Of a stretch of 46,715 nt of DNA, positions 34,255 through 43,293 are shown one piece after another. Every line of letters starts with the position of its first letter. Position 1 is the stretch's first letter. This DNA comes from Candidatus Accumulibacter conexus (GTDB taxonomy: Bacteria > Pseudomonadota > Gammaproteobacteria > Burkholderiales > Rhodocyclaceae): NCBI GenBank assembly GCA_017592775.1, contig JAGFNJ010000042.1:1-46715 (forward strand), given 5' to 3'. The translations under genes were made by a program, and so were the position numbers. A model generated the notes under the pieces. It did not search any database. It saw only the letters and a list, made by a program, of their open reading frames with translations, and had not been told where the DNA came from.

Positions 34255-36005
34255 CTCTGAGCGCCGAGACTGAAGAAGTGCGTCCTGCGCGTGCCCTGGT
34301 GGGCGCTCCCCCGGCGAGTGGCTGGCGCGCGCTCTTTCCGCCAGCGCAGTGGCTCGCCGCGTATCAGACCAGGTGGCTGGCCAACGACGCGATCGCCGGC
34401 GTGACGCTGGCCGCCTACGGCATCCCGGTGTCGCTCGCCTACGCCTCGCTCGCCGGCTTGCCGCCGCAATACGGCATCTACTGCTATCTGCTCGGCGGCC
34501 TGTTCTATGCCCTGTTCGGCTCCTCGCGCCAGCTGGCGATCGGTCCTACTTCAGCGATCTCGATGCTGGTCGGCGTCACGGTCGCCGGCATGGCGCAGGG
34601 CGATCCGGGACGCTGGGCGTCCATTGCCGCGCTGACGGCGGTGGTCATCGCCGCGATGTGCGTGTTGGCGTGGCTGTTTCGCTTGAGTTCGCTGGTCAAC
34701 TTCATCAGCGAAACGATTCTGCTCGGTTTCAAGGCCGGCGCGGCGCTGACCATCGCCATGACCCAGTTGCCCAAGCTGTTCGGGGTCAAGGGCGGTGGGC
34801 ATGGGTTCTTCGAGTCCGTCGTCACCCTTGGTAGCCAGCTCCCCGATACCAACTTCGCGGTGCTGGCTTTCGGTCTCGCCGCGCTCGCCGTGCTGTTGCT
34901 GGGGGAAAAATTCCTGCCGGGGCGCCCGATCGCATTGTTCGTGGTGGTGATTTCGATCGTTGTGTTGTCGGTAACGCCACTGGGTGAGCTCGGTTTCAAG
35001 ATCGTCGGCGCGTTGCCGCAGGGCCTGCCCGACTTCAAGCTGCCGGATTTGCGGGTACGCGATGTCGACGGGGTGATCCCGCTGGCCTTCGCGTGCCTGT
35101 TGCTGGCCTACGTGGAAAGCGTTTCCGCCGCACGCGCCCTGGCGCAGGCGAACGGCTACGAGATCGATGCGCGGCAGGAACTCCTCGGTCTGGGCGCCGC
35201 GAATCTCGCGGCGGGTTTCTTCCAGGCCTATCCGGTGGCCGGCGGCCTGTCGCAGTCCTCGGTGAATGACAAGGCCGGCGCAAAGACGCCGCTCGCCCTC
35301 GTTTTCGCTTCGCTGACGATCGGCCTGTGCCTGATGTACCTGACAGGGCTGCTGTACAACCTGCCCAACGTGGTGCTCGCAGCGATCGTGCTGGTGGCCG
35401 TCAAGGGATTGATCAACATCGGCGAACTTCGCCACGTGTGGCGGGTGAGCCGCTTCGAATTCGGCGTCTCGATGGTCGCTTTCGGCGGCGTGCTGTTGCT
35501 CGGCATCCTCAAGGGCGTGATCGTGGCGGTGCTCGTGTCGATGTTGTTGCTCATACGGCGCGCGGCACACCCGCATGTGGCCTTCCTCGGCCACATCCCG
35601 GGAACGCGCAGTTACTCCGATATCGAGCGCAACCCCGACAACGAGGCCGTTCCCGGTGTGCTGATGTTCCGCGTCGAGGCGTCGCTGCTTTATTTCAACG
35701 TCGAGCACGTGCGCGAAGCGGTCTGGCAGAAAGTCCGCTCGGCCGCCGGGCCGCTCAGCCTGATGGTGTGTGACCTTTCCACATCACCCATTGTCGACCT
35801 GGCCGGCGCGCGCATGCTGGCGAAGCTGCACGAGGAGTTCCAGGCGGCTGGAATTCGCCTGCGCCTGGTCGCGGCACATGCGGCGGTACGCGACATTCTG
35901 CGCGCCGAGGGACTGGAGGAAAACGTCGGCTACTTCGGCCGCAGGATCACGGTGGCCGACGTCATCGACGAGTTTCGCGGCCGCCCGGGAAATGCGGCGG
36001 CCTGA
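34251..36005 (+). CDS. SulP (SLC26) family anion transporter with STAS domain
   Basis: 584 residues. About 10-14 membrane helices start after residue 35 (NDAIAGVTLAAYGIPVSLAYASLAGLPPQYGIY, IGPTSAISMLVGVTVAGMA). The family motif around ESVSAARALAQANGYEID and GFFQAYPVAGGLSQSSVNDKAGAKTPLA is present. A C-terminal STAS domain runs from about residue 450 (NEAVPGVLMFRVEASLLYFNVEHVREAV, CDLSTSPIVDLAGARMLAKL). SulP proteins carry sulfate, bicarbonate, dicarboxylates or other anions; the substrate cannot be read here. Coupled to the DUF2252 gene by a 4-base overlap. Confidence 0.93.
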   Translation: MTLSAETEEVRPARALVGAPPASGWRALFPPAQWLAAYQTRWLANDAIAGVTLAAYGIPVSLAYASLAGLPPQYGIYCYLLGGLFYALFGSSRQLAIGPTSAISMLVGVTVAGMAQGDPGRWASIAALTAVVIAAMCVLAWLFRLSSLVNFISETILLGFKAGAALTIAMTQLPKLFGVKGGGHGFFESVVTLGSQLPDTNFAVLAFGLAALAVLLLGEKFLPGRPIALFVVVISIVVLSVTPLGELGFKIVGALPQGLPDFKLPDLRVRDVDGVIPLAFACLLLAYVESVSAARALAQANGYEIDARQELLGLGAANLAAGFFQAYPVAGGLSQSSVNDKAGAKTPLALVFASLTIGLCLMYLTGLLYNLPNVVLAAIVLVAVKGLINIGELRHVWRVSRFEFGVSMVAFGGVLLLGILKGVIVAVLVSMLLLIRRAAHPHVAFLGHIPGTRSYSDIERNPDNEAVPGVLMFRVEASLLYFNVEHVREAVWQKVRSAAGPLSLMVCDLSTSPIVDLAGARMLAKLHEEFQAAGIRLRLVAAHAAVRDILRAEGLEENVGYFGRRITVADVIDEFRGRPGNAAA

Positions 36006-36044
36006 CCTCGCTGGTATCGACGAGGGACGCGCAGCCAGCGAGGT
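36005..36044. terminator. Inverted repeat between convergent sulP and ppk2
   Basis: ACCTCGCTGG (36005-36014) pairs perfectly with CCAGCGAGGT (36035-36044), 20-base interior. It begins at the last base of the SulP stop and ends 21 bases before the ppk2 stop. A shared terminator or mRNA-end structure is likely. Confidence 0.45.
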
Positions 36045-36064
36045 GTTTCAGGCCCACCGCCGAT

Positions 36065-36967
36065 TCAGTAGACTTCCGGCACGTACTTCAACGGCAGCGT
36101 GATTTCCTTGTAGTCGCCGGGCTTTTGCCGTTTGGGCAGAACGATCTTCGGCTGCTTGACGACCTCGTAAGGGATGCTGCTCAGGATGTGCTTGATGATG
36201 TTCAAGCGCACCCGCTTCTTGTCGTTGGAGCGCGCCACGAACCACGGCGCCCATTCGGTATCGGTCTCCCTGAACATCTCGTCGCGCGCGCGCGAGTAGT
36301 CGTACCAGCGGCTGTACGACTTCAGATCCATCGGCGAAAGCTTCCACTGCTTGCGCGGATCCGTAATGCGCGCCTCGAGGCGGCGCGTCTGCTCGTCCAT
36401 GTCGACTTCCAGCCAGTACTTGAGCAAGATGACGTTGTTGCTTTTTCCGACCAGTAGCTTTTCGAACAGTGGCGCCATCCGGAGGAAACCCTCTACCTGC
36501 TCCTCGGTGGCAAAGCCCATGACGCGCTCGACGCCGGCGCGGTTGTACCAGCTCCGGTCGAAGATCACCACCTCGCCGGCTGCCGGCATGTGTGGCAGGT
36601 AGCGCTGGGCATACATCTGCGTCTTCTCGCGCTCGGTCGGCGCGGGCAGGGCGACAACCCGGAATACGCGCGGGCTGACGCGGCCGGTGATGGCCTTGAT
36701 CGTACCGCCCTTGCCGGCTCCGTCACGGCCTTCGAAAACGAGAACCACCTTGAGTCCCTGCTTGATCACCCAGGATTGCAGATGCGCCAGTTCGCCCTCG
36801 AGTTTCTCGAGTTCCTTGAGGTAGGTCCGGTTGGATATCTTTTTCTCCGGCTTTTCAATGGCCTCGGCCGCTTCTGGCGCTTCGCTCTCCGTCGATTCAG
36901 ACGGCATGTCGGGATTGATCAACGTCTCGACTTTGGCTTTCTTTGCTGACTTCCTTTTCTTGCTCAT
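36065..36967 (-). CDS. ppk2: Polyphosphate kinase 2, class I
   Basis: 300 residues from ATG at 36967, or one more from GTG at 36970; AGGGG lies upstream. Transfers phosphate between polyphosphate and nucleoside diphosphates. The charged N-terminal tail (Lys- and Glu-rich, about 45 residues) is not part of the fold. The single catalytic domain has Walker A GRDGAGKGG, the lid region RVVALPAPTEREKTQMYAQRY, and Walker B/DRSWYNRAGVE, followed by the EEQVEGFLRMAPLFEKLLV and KQWKLSPMDLKSYSRWYDYSRARDEM segments. The one-domain length fits class I, which prefers ADP/GDP. Downstream of the efflux operon by 111 bases, on the same strand; no Pho box was seen in that gap. Confidence 0.95.
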   Translation of the reverse strand: MSKKRKSAKKAKVETLINPDMPSESTESEAPEAAEAIEKPEKKISNRTYLKELEKLEGELAHLQSWVIKQGLKVVLVFEGRDGAGKGGTIKAITGRVSPRVFRVVALPAPTEREKTQMYAQRYLPHMPAAGEVVIFDRSWYNRAGVERVMGFATEEQVEGFLRMAPLFEKLLVGKSNNVILLKYWLEVDMDEQTRRLEARITDPRKQWKLSPMDLKSYSRWYDYSRARDEMFRETDTEWAPWFVARSNDKKRVRLNIIKHILSSIPYEVVKQPKIVLPKRQKPGDYKEITLPLKYVPEVY

Positions 36968-37081
36968 CACTTACCCCTTTCAAGAGATTTGCGGATGCTG
37001 TTGCGCTGCCAAATACCCGTCACCAAGCTGACGGCTGGCCACCCGGTACACCCCGGTACTCTATGGCGGCAGGATGGGTTC

Positions 37082-38500
37082 TCACTGCGCACTACTCGTG
37101 CTCGCGACTTTCTCAGCTTCGTTCACCCAGCCACCGCCCATGGCCAGATAAAGATTGATCATCGATTGGAACTCCACTTGCTGCGTCTGCGTGTACTGTA
37201 GCTGGACGTTGAACAGGCTGCGTTCGGCGTCGAGCACTTCGATGTAGCTGGTGTAGCCATTGTCGTAGCGCAGGCGGGCGGTGGCTGCGTACTGCTGCAG
37301 CGCTTCGACCTGACGCCGCTGCGCCTTCAGTTGTTCGCGCGTCCGGTCGCGGCTGACCAGCGAGTCGTTGACTTCGCGGAAAGCCTCCTGGATCGCCTTC
37401 TGGTAGGCAAACAGGGCCTGCTGCTGCGCGGCTTCGGCGGCCTGCACTTGGCCGGCGATCGCGCCGGCGGTGAAGATCGGCATCGTGATCGGTGCGCCGT
37501 AATTCCACACCTTGCTTTGGCTGTCGAAGAGATTGCTCAGACTGGTACTGGCGTAACCGAACAGTCCGGTCAGCGAGATGGTCGGGAAGTACGCCGCCTT
37601 GGCGGCACCGATCTGCGCATTGGCAGCGATCAGGTCCTGCTCGGTGCGCCGGATGTCGGGCCGGCGTTCAAGCAGATCCGACGGCAAGCCGGCAGGGATT
37701 GCCGGTAGCGCCAGATGGTCGATATCCTTGCCGCGCGGTATCGGCCCGGGGTTGCGGCCGAGCAGGACGCTCAGCCCGTTTTCCTGCTGGGCGATGGCTT
37801 TTTCCAGCGGCGGGATGCTCGCCAGCGCTTCCTCGTATTGCGACCGGTTCTGGCTCAGTTCGAGCACCGAAATGATGCCCCCTGCGAAGCGCAGCTTGAA
37901 GATCTCGTACGACTCGCCGCGGCTCTTGGCGGTCGCCCTGGCAATATCCAGTTGCCGATCGAGGTCGCGCAGGTTGATGTAGGCGCCGGAAACACTGCCG
38001 ACGAGCGACAGGATGACAGCGCGCCGGCCTTCCTCGCTGGCCATGAGTTGCGCGCGTGCCGCTTCCGTCTGGCGGCGGATGCGGCCCCAGATATCGATCT
38101 CCCAACTGGCATTCAACACCGCGTTGTAGCTGTTGTAGGTCTCGTCGCCGCCGGCGCCAACCACCACGGCGCTGATGTCTCTCTGCCGTCGGACTTCATA
38201 GCCAGCGCCAACCTGCGGGAAGAGCCCGGAGCGAACGATGCCGTAGTTGCCGGCAAACTGCTCGACCCGCGCGGCAGCGATCATCAGGTCCTTGTTTTCG
38301 CGTAGCGCCGTCGCTACCAGGTCGTTGAGCACGGGGTCACCGAACTGCTCCCACCAGGCGGTGTTGGCGAGGTCGCGGGCGTCCTGTTCGCTGAGCCGCC
38401 AGGCTGCCGGCGTGTCTACCGGCGGGCGGACGTAGTCGGGTCCGACCATGCAACCGCTGGCCGCCAGCGCCAGCAAGGTGACCAACAGTGGCTTACGCAT
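37082..38500 (-). CDS. Outer-membrane efflux channel lipoprotein (OprM/NodT type)
   Basis: 472 residues. Trimeric TolC-like exit duct of the RND pump. A lipoprotein signal peptide (MRKPLLVTLLALAASGC) puts the acylated cysteine at residue 17, followed by VGPDYVRPP, typical of the NodT subfamily. Two tandem OEP repeats follow, including SWEIDIWGRIRRQTEAARAQL and LTGLFGYASTSLSNLF, and LRYDNGYTSYIEVLDAERSLFNVQLQYTQTQ near the end. The start has GGAGG upstream and overlaps the pump gene's stop by 8 bases. Third gene of the efflux operon. Confidence 0.95.
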   Translation of the reverse strand: MRKPLLVTLLALAASGCMVGPDYVRPPVDTPAAWRLSEQDARDLANTAWWEQFGDPVLNDLVATALRENKDLMIAAARVEQFAGNYGIVRSGLFPQVGAGYEVRRQRDISAVVVGAGGDETYNSYNAVLNASWEIDIWGRIRRQTEAARAQLMASEEGRRAVILSLVGSVSGAYINLRDLDRQLDIARATAKSRGESYEIFKLRFAGGIISVLELSQNRSQYEEALASIPPLEKAIAQQENGLSVLLGRNPGPIPRGKDIDHLALPAIPAGLPSDLLERRPDIRRTEQDLIAANAQIGAAKAAYFPTISLTGLFGYASTSLSNLFDSQSKVWNYGAPITMPIFTAGAIAGQVQAAEAAQQQALFAYQKAIQEAFREVNDSLVSRDRTREQLKAQRRQVEALQQYAATARLRYDNGYTSYIEVLDAERSLFNVQLQYTQTQQVEFQSMINLYLAMGGGWVNEAEKVASTSSAQ

Positions 38501-41500
38501 GGCGATCCTCCTCTTTGTCAGCCGGCTTTGCTGGCGCGTCGAGTTTGCCGGCCTCCCCCTCGCCGGCCGCGTGGCTGCGTACCCCAGTCTCGCCCTTGTG
38601 GCTGATCTTCTCGACGACGAAAAAGGTTACCGGAATGATGAAGATGGCCAGGCAGGTGGCCGCCAGCATGCCGCCGATCACCGCGCTACCCATCACCTGC
38701 CGCGACAGGGCACCGGCGCCGCTGGCGATCGCCAGTGGAACGCAGCCGAGGATGAAGGCGAACGATGTCATCAGGATCGGGCGCAGGCGCAGTTGCGCGC
38801 CCTTGAGCGTCGCCTCGGCGAGCGACAGCTCGCCCTTCTCGTACTCCATCTTGGCGAACTCCACGATCAAAATCGCGTTCTTCGCCGCCAGACCGATCAG
38901 CATCACCAGACCGATCTGCGCATAGACGTTGAGTTCCTGGCCGCGCAACATCAGTGCAAAAAACGCGCCGGCGACGGCGATTGGCGTTCCCAACAGGACC
39001 GAGAAGGGCAGCGACCAGCTCTCGTACTGCGCCGCCAGGATCAGGAAGACGCAGAGCAGCGAGAAGCCGAAGATGACCGCCGGCGAGATGCCCTGCTGCG
39101 CCTTCTGCTCCTGGAATGACATGCCCATGTAGTCGTAGCCCATCTCGCTCGGCATGGTTTCGGCGAAGACTGCCTCAAGCGCCCGCATCACCTGCTCGGA
39201 ACTATAGCCCGGTGCGGCCGACGCGTTGATCTGTGCGCTGCGGTACAGGTTGTAGCGCATGGTGAATTCAGGACCGGAGACATTACGGATGGAAGTCAGC
39301 GCCGACAACGGCACCGCCTCGCCCTTGTTGTTGCGCACGTAAAACTGGCCCACATTGTCGATGTTGGTCCGGTAGTCACCCTCGGCCTGGACGTACACCT
39401 GCCACTGGCGTCCGAAGCGGTTGAAGTAGTTGATGAAGCCGCTGCCGAGGAAGCTCTGCAGCGTCTTGTACACGTCGCTGAGGAGGACGCCCTGTTTGAG
39501 CACCTTGTCCTGATCGACGTCGATGAAGAGCTGCGGAACGGTTGGCCGGAAGGTGGTCGAAACACTAGCCAGCTCCGGGCGCTTTCGCGCGGCCTCGAGG
39601 AACTTGGTGGTGTTCTCGGCAAGGAAGGCGATGTCCTTTCCAGCACGGTCCTCGAGAATGAAGGTGGCGCCGCCCGAGGTGCCGACTCCCTGGATCGCCG
39701 GCGGCGGAAACGCAAAAGCGATGGCGCCGGGGATCCCGGCCAGCCGCTTGGTCAGTTCGGCCTTGATCGCCGCGTATTGCTCCTCGGGCTGCTTGCGATC
39801 CGCCCAGTTCTTGAGCGTCACGAAAAAGAAGGCACTGTAGGTATTGGTCACCTGGCTCAGCATGCTGTAGCCGACCACCGTGGTCGTGTATTGTACGCCT
39901 GGCACCTTCATGATCAGCTCTTCGGCCTGGGCGGCAATCTCCGACGTGCGTTGCAGCGATGACGCATCGGGCAGTTGCACCGCTGCAAAGACGTAACCCT
40001 GGTCCTCATCGGGAAGAAAGCCGGCGGGTACAAGCTTGCCGAAGAAGCCCGCGCTCGCCGTGACGGCGACCAGAAAGACGAGGCTGATCAGGCTCCTGCG
40101 GATGGCGATCCGGCAGATGCCGACATAGCCGCCGGTAACGCGGCCGAACACGCCGTTGAACCAGTCGTAGAATTTCTGGATCGGGCCGCTGCCCTTGACC
40201 TTGGGCCTGAGCAGCATGGCGCAGAGGGCGGGACTCAGGGTCAGCGCGTTGAAGGCCGAGATGATTACCGAGATGGCGATGGTGACTGCGAACTGCTGGT
40301 AGAGCTGGCCGGTGATCCCGGGAATGAAGGCGGTCGGCACGAAGACGGCAGCCAGGATGACGGCAATGGCGATCACCGGGCCGGTGACCTCCTCCATGGC
40401 CCTCAGCGTTGCATCCTTCGGCGACATGCCGTGCTCGATATGGTGCTCGACCGCTTCGACGACAACGATGGCATCGTCCACCACGAGGCCGATCGCCAGC
40501 ACCAGACCGAACAGCGAAAGCGTGTTGATCGAAAAGCCGAACATCGGGAAGAGCATGAAGGTGCCGACCAGCGACACCGGCACGGCGAGCAAGGGAATCA
40601 GCGTCGCCCGCCAGCCTTGCAGGAAGACGAAGACAACGATCATCACCAGCACCAGCGCCTCGAACAGCGTGTGCTTGATCTCGGTGATTCCTTCGGTGAC
40701 CGACAGCGTCGTATCGAGCGCGATGACGTAATCGAGGTCAGGCGGGAAGCTCTGCTTGATCTTTTCCATCAGCTTCTTGGCGCCATCGGCCGCATCGAGG
40801 GCGTTGGCGCCGGGCATCTGGTAGAGGGCGACCAGGGCAGCCGGCTTGCCGTTGAGGCGGCCCTGCTGGCTGTAGGTCTGGGCGCCGAGTTCGATGCGGG
40901 CCACATCCTGGACGCGCACGATCGAGCCGTCCGGGTTGGCGCGCAGCACGATGTTGCCGAACTCTTCGGTGCTCTGCAAGCGGCCCTGCGCGCGCACCGC
41001 GTAGGTGAATTCCTGGCCCGCCGGGACCGGCTCGCCACCAATTGTTCCGGCTGGGTTGACAGTGTTCTGCGCATTGACCGCGTTGATGATTTCGGGAATC
41101 GTGATGTTCAGCTTGGCCAGTTGGTCGGGCTTGACCCACATTCGCATCGCGTACTGGCCCGCGCCAAAGACAGTGACGCTGGCGATTCCCTTGACCCGCG
41201 TCATCTGGTCGTTGATGTTGATGTAGGCGTAGTTGGCGAGGAAGATGTTGTCGTAGGTGCCGTTCGGCGAGTAGAGCGCGAACATGATCAGCGGCGATGA
41301 GGTCGACTTGGCTACGGTCACGCCGTAGTTGCGCACGTCCGACGGCAACTGCGATTCGGCCTGGCCTTCGCGCATCTGGGCGAGCAGCTGGTCGGTGTTG
41401 GCGTCGGTACCCAGTGCGAAGTTGACATATAGCGTGGACTGGCCATTGTTGGCGTTGATCGAATACATGTAGTCCATGTTGTCGACGCCGGACATCTGCT

Positions 41501-41699
41501 GCTCGATCGGGGTGGCCACCGCCTGCTCGACGGTCAGCGCGTCGGCGCCGGTGTAGGTGCTGCTGACATTGATCTGCGGCGGCACGATATTCGGGAACTG
41601 GGCGGTCGGCAGCCCGGACATGGCGACGAGGCCAACGATGGTCATCAGGATCGAGATGACCATCGCCACGATGGGCCGGTTGATGAAGAACTTTGACAT
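38493..41699 (-). CDS. RND multidrug efflux pump, HAE1 family (AcrB/MexB type)
   Basis: 1068 residues, full length for AcrB (about 1049). Proton-driven inner-membrane transporter. It begins with FFINRPIVAMVISILMTIVGLVAM. Two periplasmic loop regions lie between helices 1-2 and 7-8, and the proton-relay aspartates are seen in GLVVDDAIVVVEAVEHH. The GxxxxxxxF-rich pore domain includes FGAGQYAMRMW. The last helices are near LRPILMTSFAFILGCVPLAIASGAG. Starts 6 bases after the adaptor stop. Substrates cannot be told from sequence; solvents, dyes, antibiotics or bile-type detergents are usual. Confidence 0.96.
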   Translation of the reverse strand: MSKFFINRPIVAMVISILMTIVGLVAMSGLPTAQFPNIVPPQINVSSTYTGADALTVEQAVATPIEQQMSGVDNMDYMYSINANNGQSTLYVNFALGTDANTDQLLAQMREGQAESQLPSDVRNYGVTVAKSTSSPLIMFALYSPNGTYDNIFLANYAYININDQMTRVKGIASVTVFGAGQYAMRMWVKPDQLAKLNITIPEIINAVNAQNTVNPAGTIGGEPVPAGQEFTYAVRAQGRLQSTEEFGNIVLRANPDGSIVRVQDVARIELGAQTYSQQGRLNGKPAALVALYQMPGANALDAADGAKKLMEKIKQSFPPDLDYVIALDTTLSVTEGITEIKHTLFEALVLVMIVVFVFLQGWRATLIPLLAVPVSLVGTFMLFPMFGFSINTLSLFGLVLAIGLVVDDAIVVVEAVEHHIEHGMSPKDATLRAMEEVTGPVIAIAVILAAVFVPTAFIPGITGQLYQQFAVTIAISVIISAFNALTLSPALCAMLLRPKVKGSGPIQKFYDWFNGVFGRVTGGYVGICRIAIRRSLISLVFLVAVTASAGFFGKLVPAGFLPDEDQGYVFAAVQLPDASSLQRTSEIAAQAEELIMKVPGVQYTTTVVGYSMLSQVTNTYSAFFFVTLKNWADRKQPEEQYAAIKAELTKRLAGIPGAIAFAFPPPAIQGVGTSGGATFILEDRAGKDIAFLAENTTKFLEAARKRPELASVSTTFRPTVPQLFIDVDQDKVLKQGVLLSDVYKTLQSFLGSGFINYFNRFGRQWQVYVQAEGDYRTNIDNVGQFYVRNNKGEAVPLSALTSIRNVSGPEFTMRYNLYRSAQINASAAPGYSSEQVMRALEAVFAETMPSEMGYDYMGMSFQEQKAQQGISPAVIFGFSLLCVFLILAAQYESWSLPFSVLLGTPIAVAGAFFALMLRGQELNVYAQIGLVMLIGLAAKNAILIVEFAKMEYEKGELSLAEATLKGAQLRLRPILMTSFAFILGCVPLAIASGAGALSRQVMGSAVIGGMLAATCLAIFIIPVTFFVVEKISHKGETGVRSHAAGEGEAGKLDAPAKPADKEEDRHA

Positions 41700-41705
41700 G
41701 GCTGC

Positions 41706-42920
41706 TTACCCCTTGCTCGCCGGTGCCGGCGTAGCCGGCTTGTCACCGGGCTTGGCCGGGGTGGCGGCGGCCGGGGCATCCGGCACGAACGGTTTCGGGC
41801 TGACGGTCATTCCCGCGCGAACCTTCTGGGTTCCCTCGGCAATCACTTGCTCGCCGGGCTGCAGGCCCTTGCTGATGATCCAGTCGCTGCCGATGCGCTC
41901 GCCGACCGTGACCGGGCGGATGTCGGCCTTGTTGTCGGCGCCGACGACCGCCACCAAGTACTTGCCCTGGATTTCGGTAACCGCACGCTGCGGCACGAGC
42001 AGTGCACCCTTCTCGACGGCCATGGTGGCCCGCACCTTCCCGTACTGGCCCGGGCGGAGGAGGCTCTGGGGGTTCGGGAAAAGCGCTGCCACCTTGAAGG
42101 TGCCGGTGCTGGTGTCAACCTGCCGGTTGAGCACGAAGAACTTTCCGGGGTGGGGATAGAGCGAGCCGTCGACGAGGAACAGCTCGAGCGGCACCTGCTT
42201 GCTGGTGTCCGTTCGCTCGCCGGCAACCTTGAGGTATTCCCGCTCGCTGATGTTGAAATAGACCTTGATCGGGTCGACGGTCGACACCGTGGTGAGTTCG
42301 GTCGGCATGCTCGGGCTGAGGAGGTCGCCGATCTGCGCCTTGGCGATGCCGGCAATGCCGGTCACCGGCGAGGTGATCTTCGTGAAAGCCAGATTCAGCT
42401 TGGCGGTCCGCAGCGAAGCATCGGCGGCTTCGAGTGACGCCTTGGCGGAAAGGTCGGCGCCGGTGGTGTCGTCGAGGTCCTTCTGACTGACGGCGTTCAT
42501 CGCCGCCAGCGGCTTGATGCGGGCGAGATTGGCGCGCGTCGTCTCGTAACGCGCTGCTTGCTGGGCGCGTAATCCCTTGGCTTCGTCGACGGCGGCCTCG
42601 AAAGTGCGTGGGTCGATCTCGAACAGCGGCTGACCCTGCTTGACGAGGTCGCCTTCGCGGTAGTTCTGTTTGATCAGGTAGCCGGTGACCTGCGGCCGGA
42701 TGACGGCATTGATGTTGCCGTCCAGCGAGCCGATCCATTCCATGTAGATCGGCACGTCACGCTGGGCGACGGTGACGACGTCGACGACCGGCACCGCCGG
42801 CGCGGCAGCCTTCGGCTTCTCGCAAGCGGCGGTGATCAGGAGCGAGATCGCGGCCAGCCCGGCGGCAGTGTAGCGGAGGGTGCGATGGGTCGCTGAGAAG
42901 GATAGAGGGATCGGCGTCAT
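41706..42920 (-). CDS. RND periplasmic adaptor (AcrA/MexA type) lipoprotein
   Basis: 404 residues from ATG at 42920 with AGGAG 5 bases upstream; the frame runs on to 43190 but without a good start. The lipobox is LLITAAC near residue 33. Then the barrel-sandwich (lipoyl) half-motif VRPQVTGYLIKQNYREGDLVKQGQPLFEID-type text, an alpha-hairpin (about 100-175), the second lipoyl half (FTKITSPVTGIAG), the beta-barrel (IKVYFNISEREYLKV) and the membrane-proximal domain (VPQRAVTEIQGKYLVAVV). A Pro/Ala-rich tail ends it. First gene of the three-gene efflux operon. No dedicated regulator is adjacent in the window. Confidence 0.95.
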   Translation of the reverse strand: MTPIPLSFSATHRTLRYTAAGLAAISLLITAACEKPKAAAPAVPVVDVVTVAQRDVPIYMEWIGSLDGNINAVIRPQVTGYLIKQNYREGDLVKQGQPLFEIDPRTFEAAVDEAKGLRAQQAARYETTRANLARIKPLAAMNAVSQKDLDDTTGADLSAKASLEAADASLRTAKLNLAFTKITSPVTGIAGIAKAQIGDLLSPSMPTELTTVSTVDPIKVYFNISEREYLKVAGERTDTSKQVPLELFLVDGSLYPHPGKFFVLNRQVDTSTGTFKVAALFPNPQSLLRPGQYGKVRATMAVEKGALLVPQRAVTEIQGKYLVAVVGADNKADIRPVTVGERIGSDWIISKGLQPGEQVIAEGTQKVRAGMTVSPKPFVPDAPAAATPAKPGDKPATPAPASKG

Positions 42921-43293
42921 GACGGCTCCTGCTGGGAGAATTGGGAGTGACTGCTTGCGTCGCTGTTCAGGGCTAGCCCTGGAAAGGGAGGTAATCGGGC
43001 CGATGCCCCCCGGATACATCACTCGCGACGTGTGCAGAACGAGCAAATGACTCCGGATGACAGCGGCGACCAAGGTGATGATTATGCAGGATGGCGAGCA
43101 CTGAAGCCAGTTTTCAGGCTGCTTTGGCTGCTTTCGCGCGCCTTCGTTAGCGTGACGCGGTGGTGGTGAGGGCGGCGGGCTCGCCGCCATCGGCAGAACT
43201 CGGCGCCAGCCGCAACCTTACCGCTTGCCAGCTGGCGGCCTACATCACCGCCAGACTGGCTGCCCGCCCTCGGCGGTACTGACGAGCGTTGCC
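42921..43293. other. Gap between the efflux operon and rne
   Basis: 373 bases, no convincing gene. It should hold the rne transcript end and the efflux operon promoter, which I could not place. GGCGGCG/CGCCGCC (43171-43188, 4-base loop) is a strong 7-bp hairpin without a U-run, a possible rne 3' structure. GGCTGCTTT is repeated in tandem at 43118-43135. Confidence 0.5.

Noticed and set aside
39975-41300. 441-codon plus-strand frame opposite the RND pump
   Set aside because: Antisense shadow, very rich in Asp/Glu/Arg/His, lying wholly within a clear pump gene.
43057-43063. A second CTGTCAT on the minus strand, upstream of the efflux operon
   Set aside because: The following half-site (GAGTCAT) is out of the 11-base phase and matches poorly, so I do not call it a Pho box.
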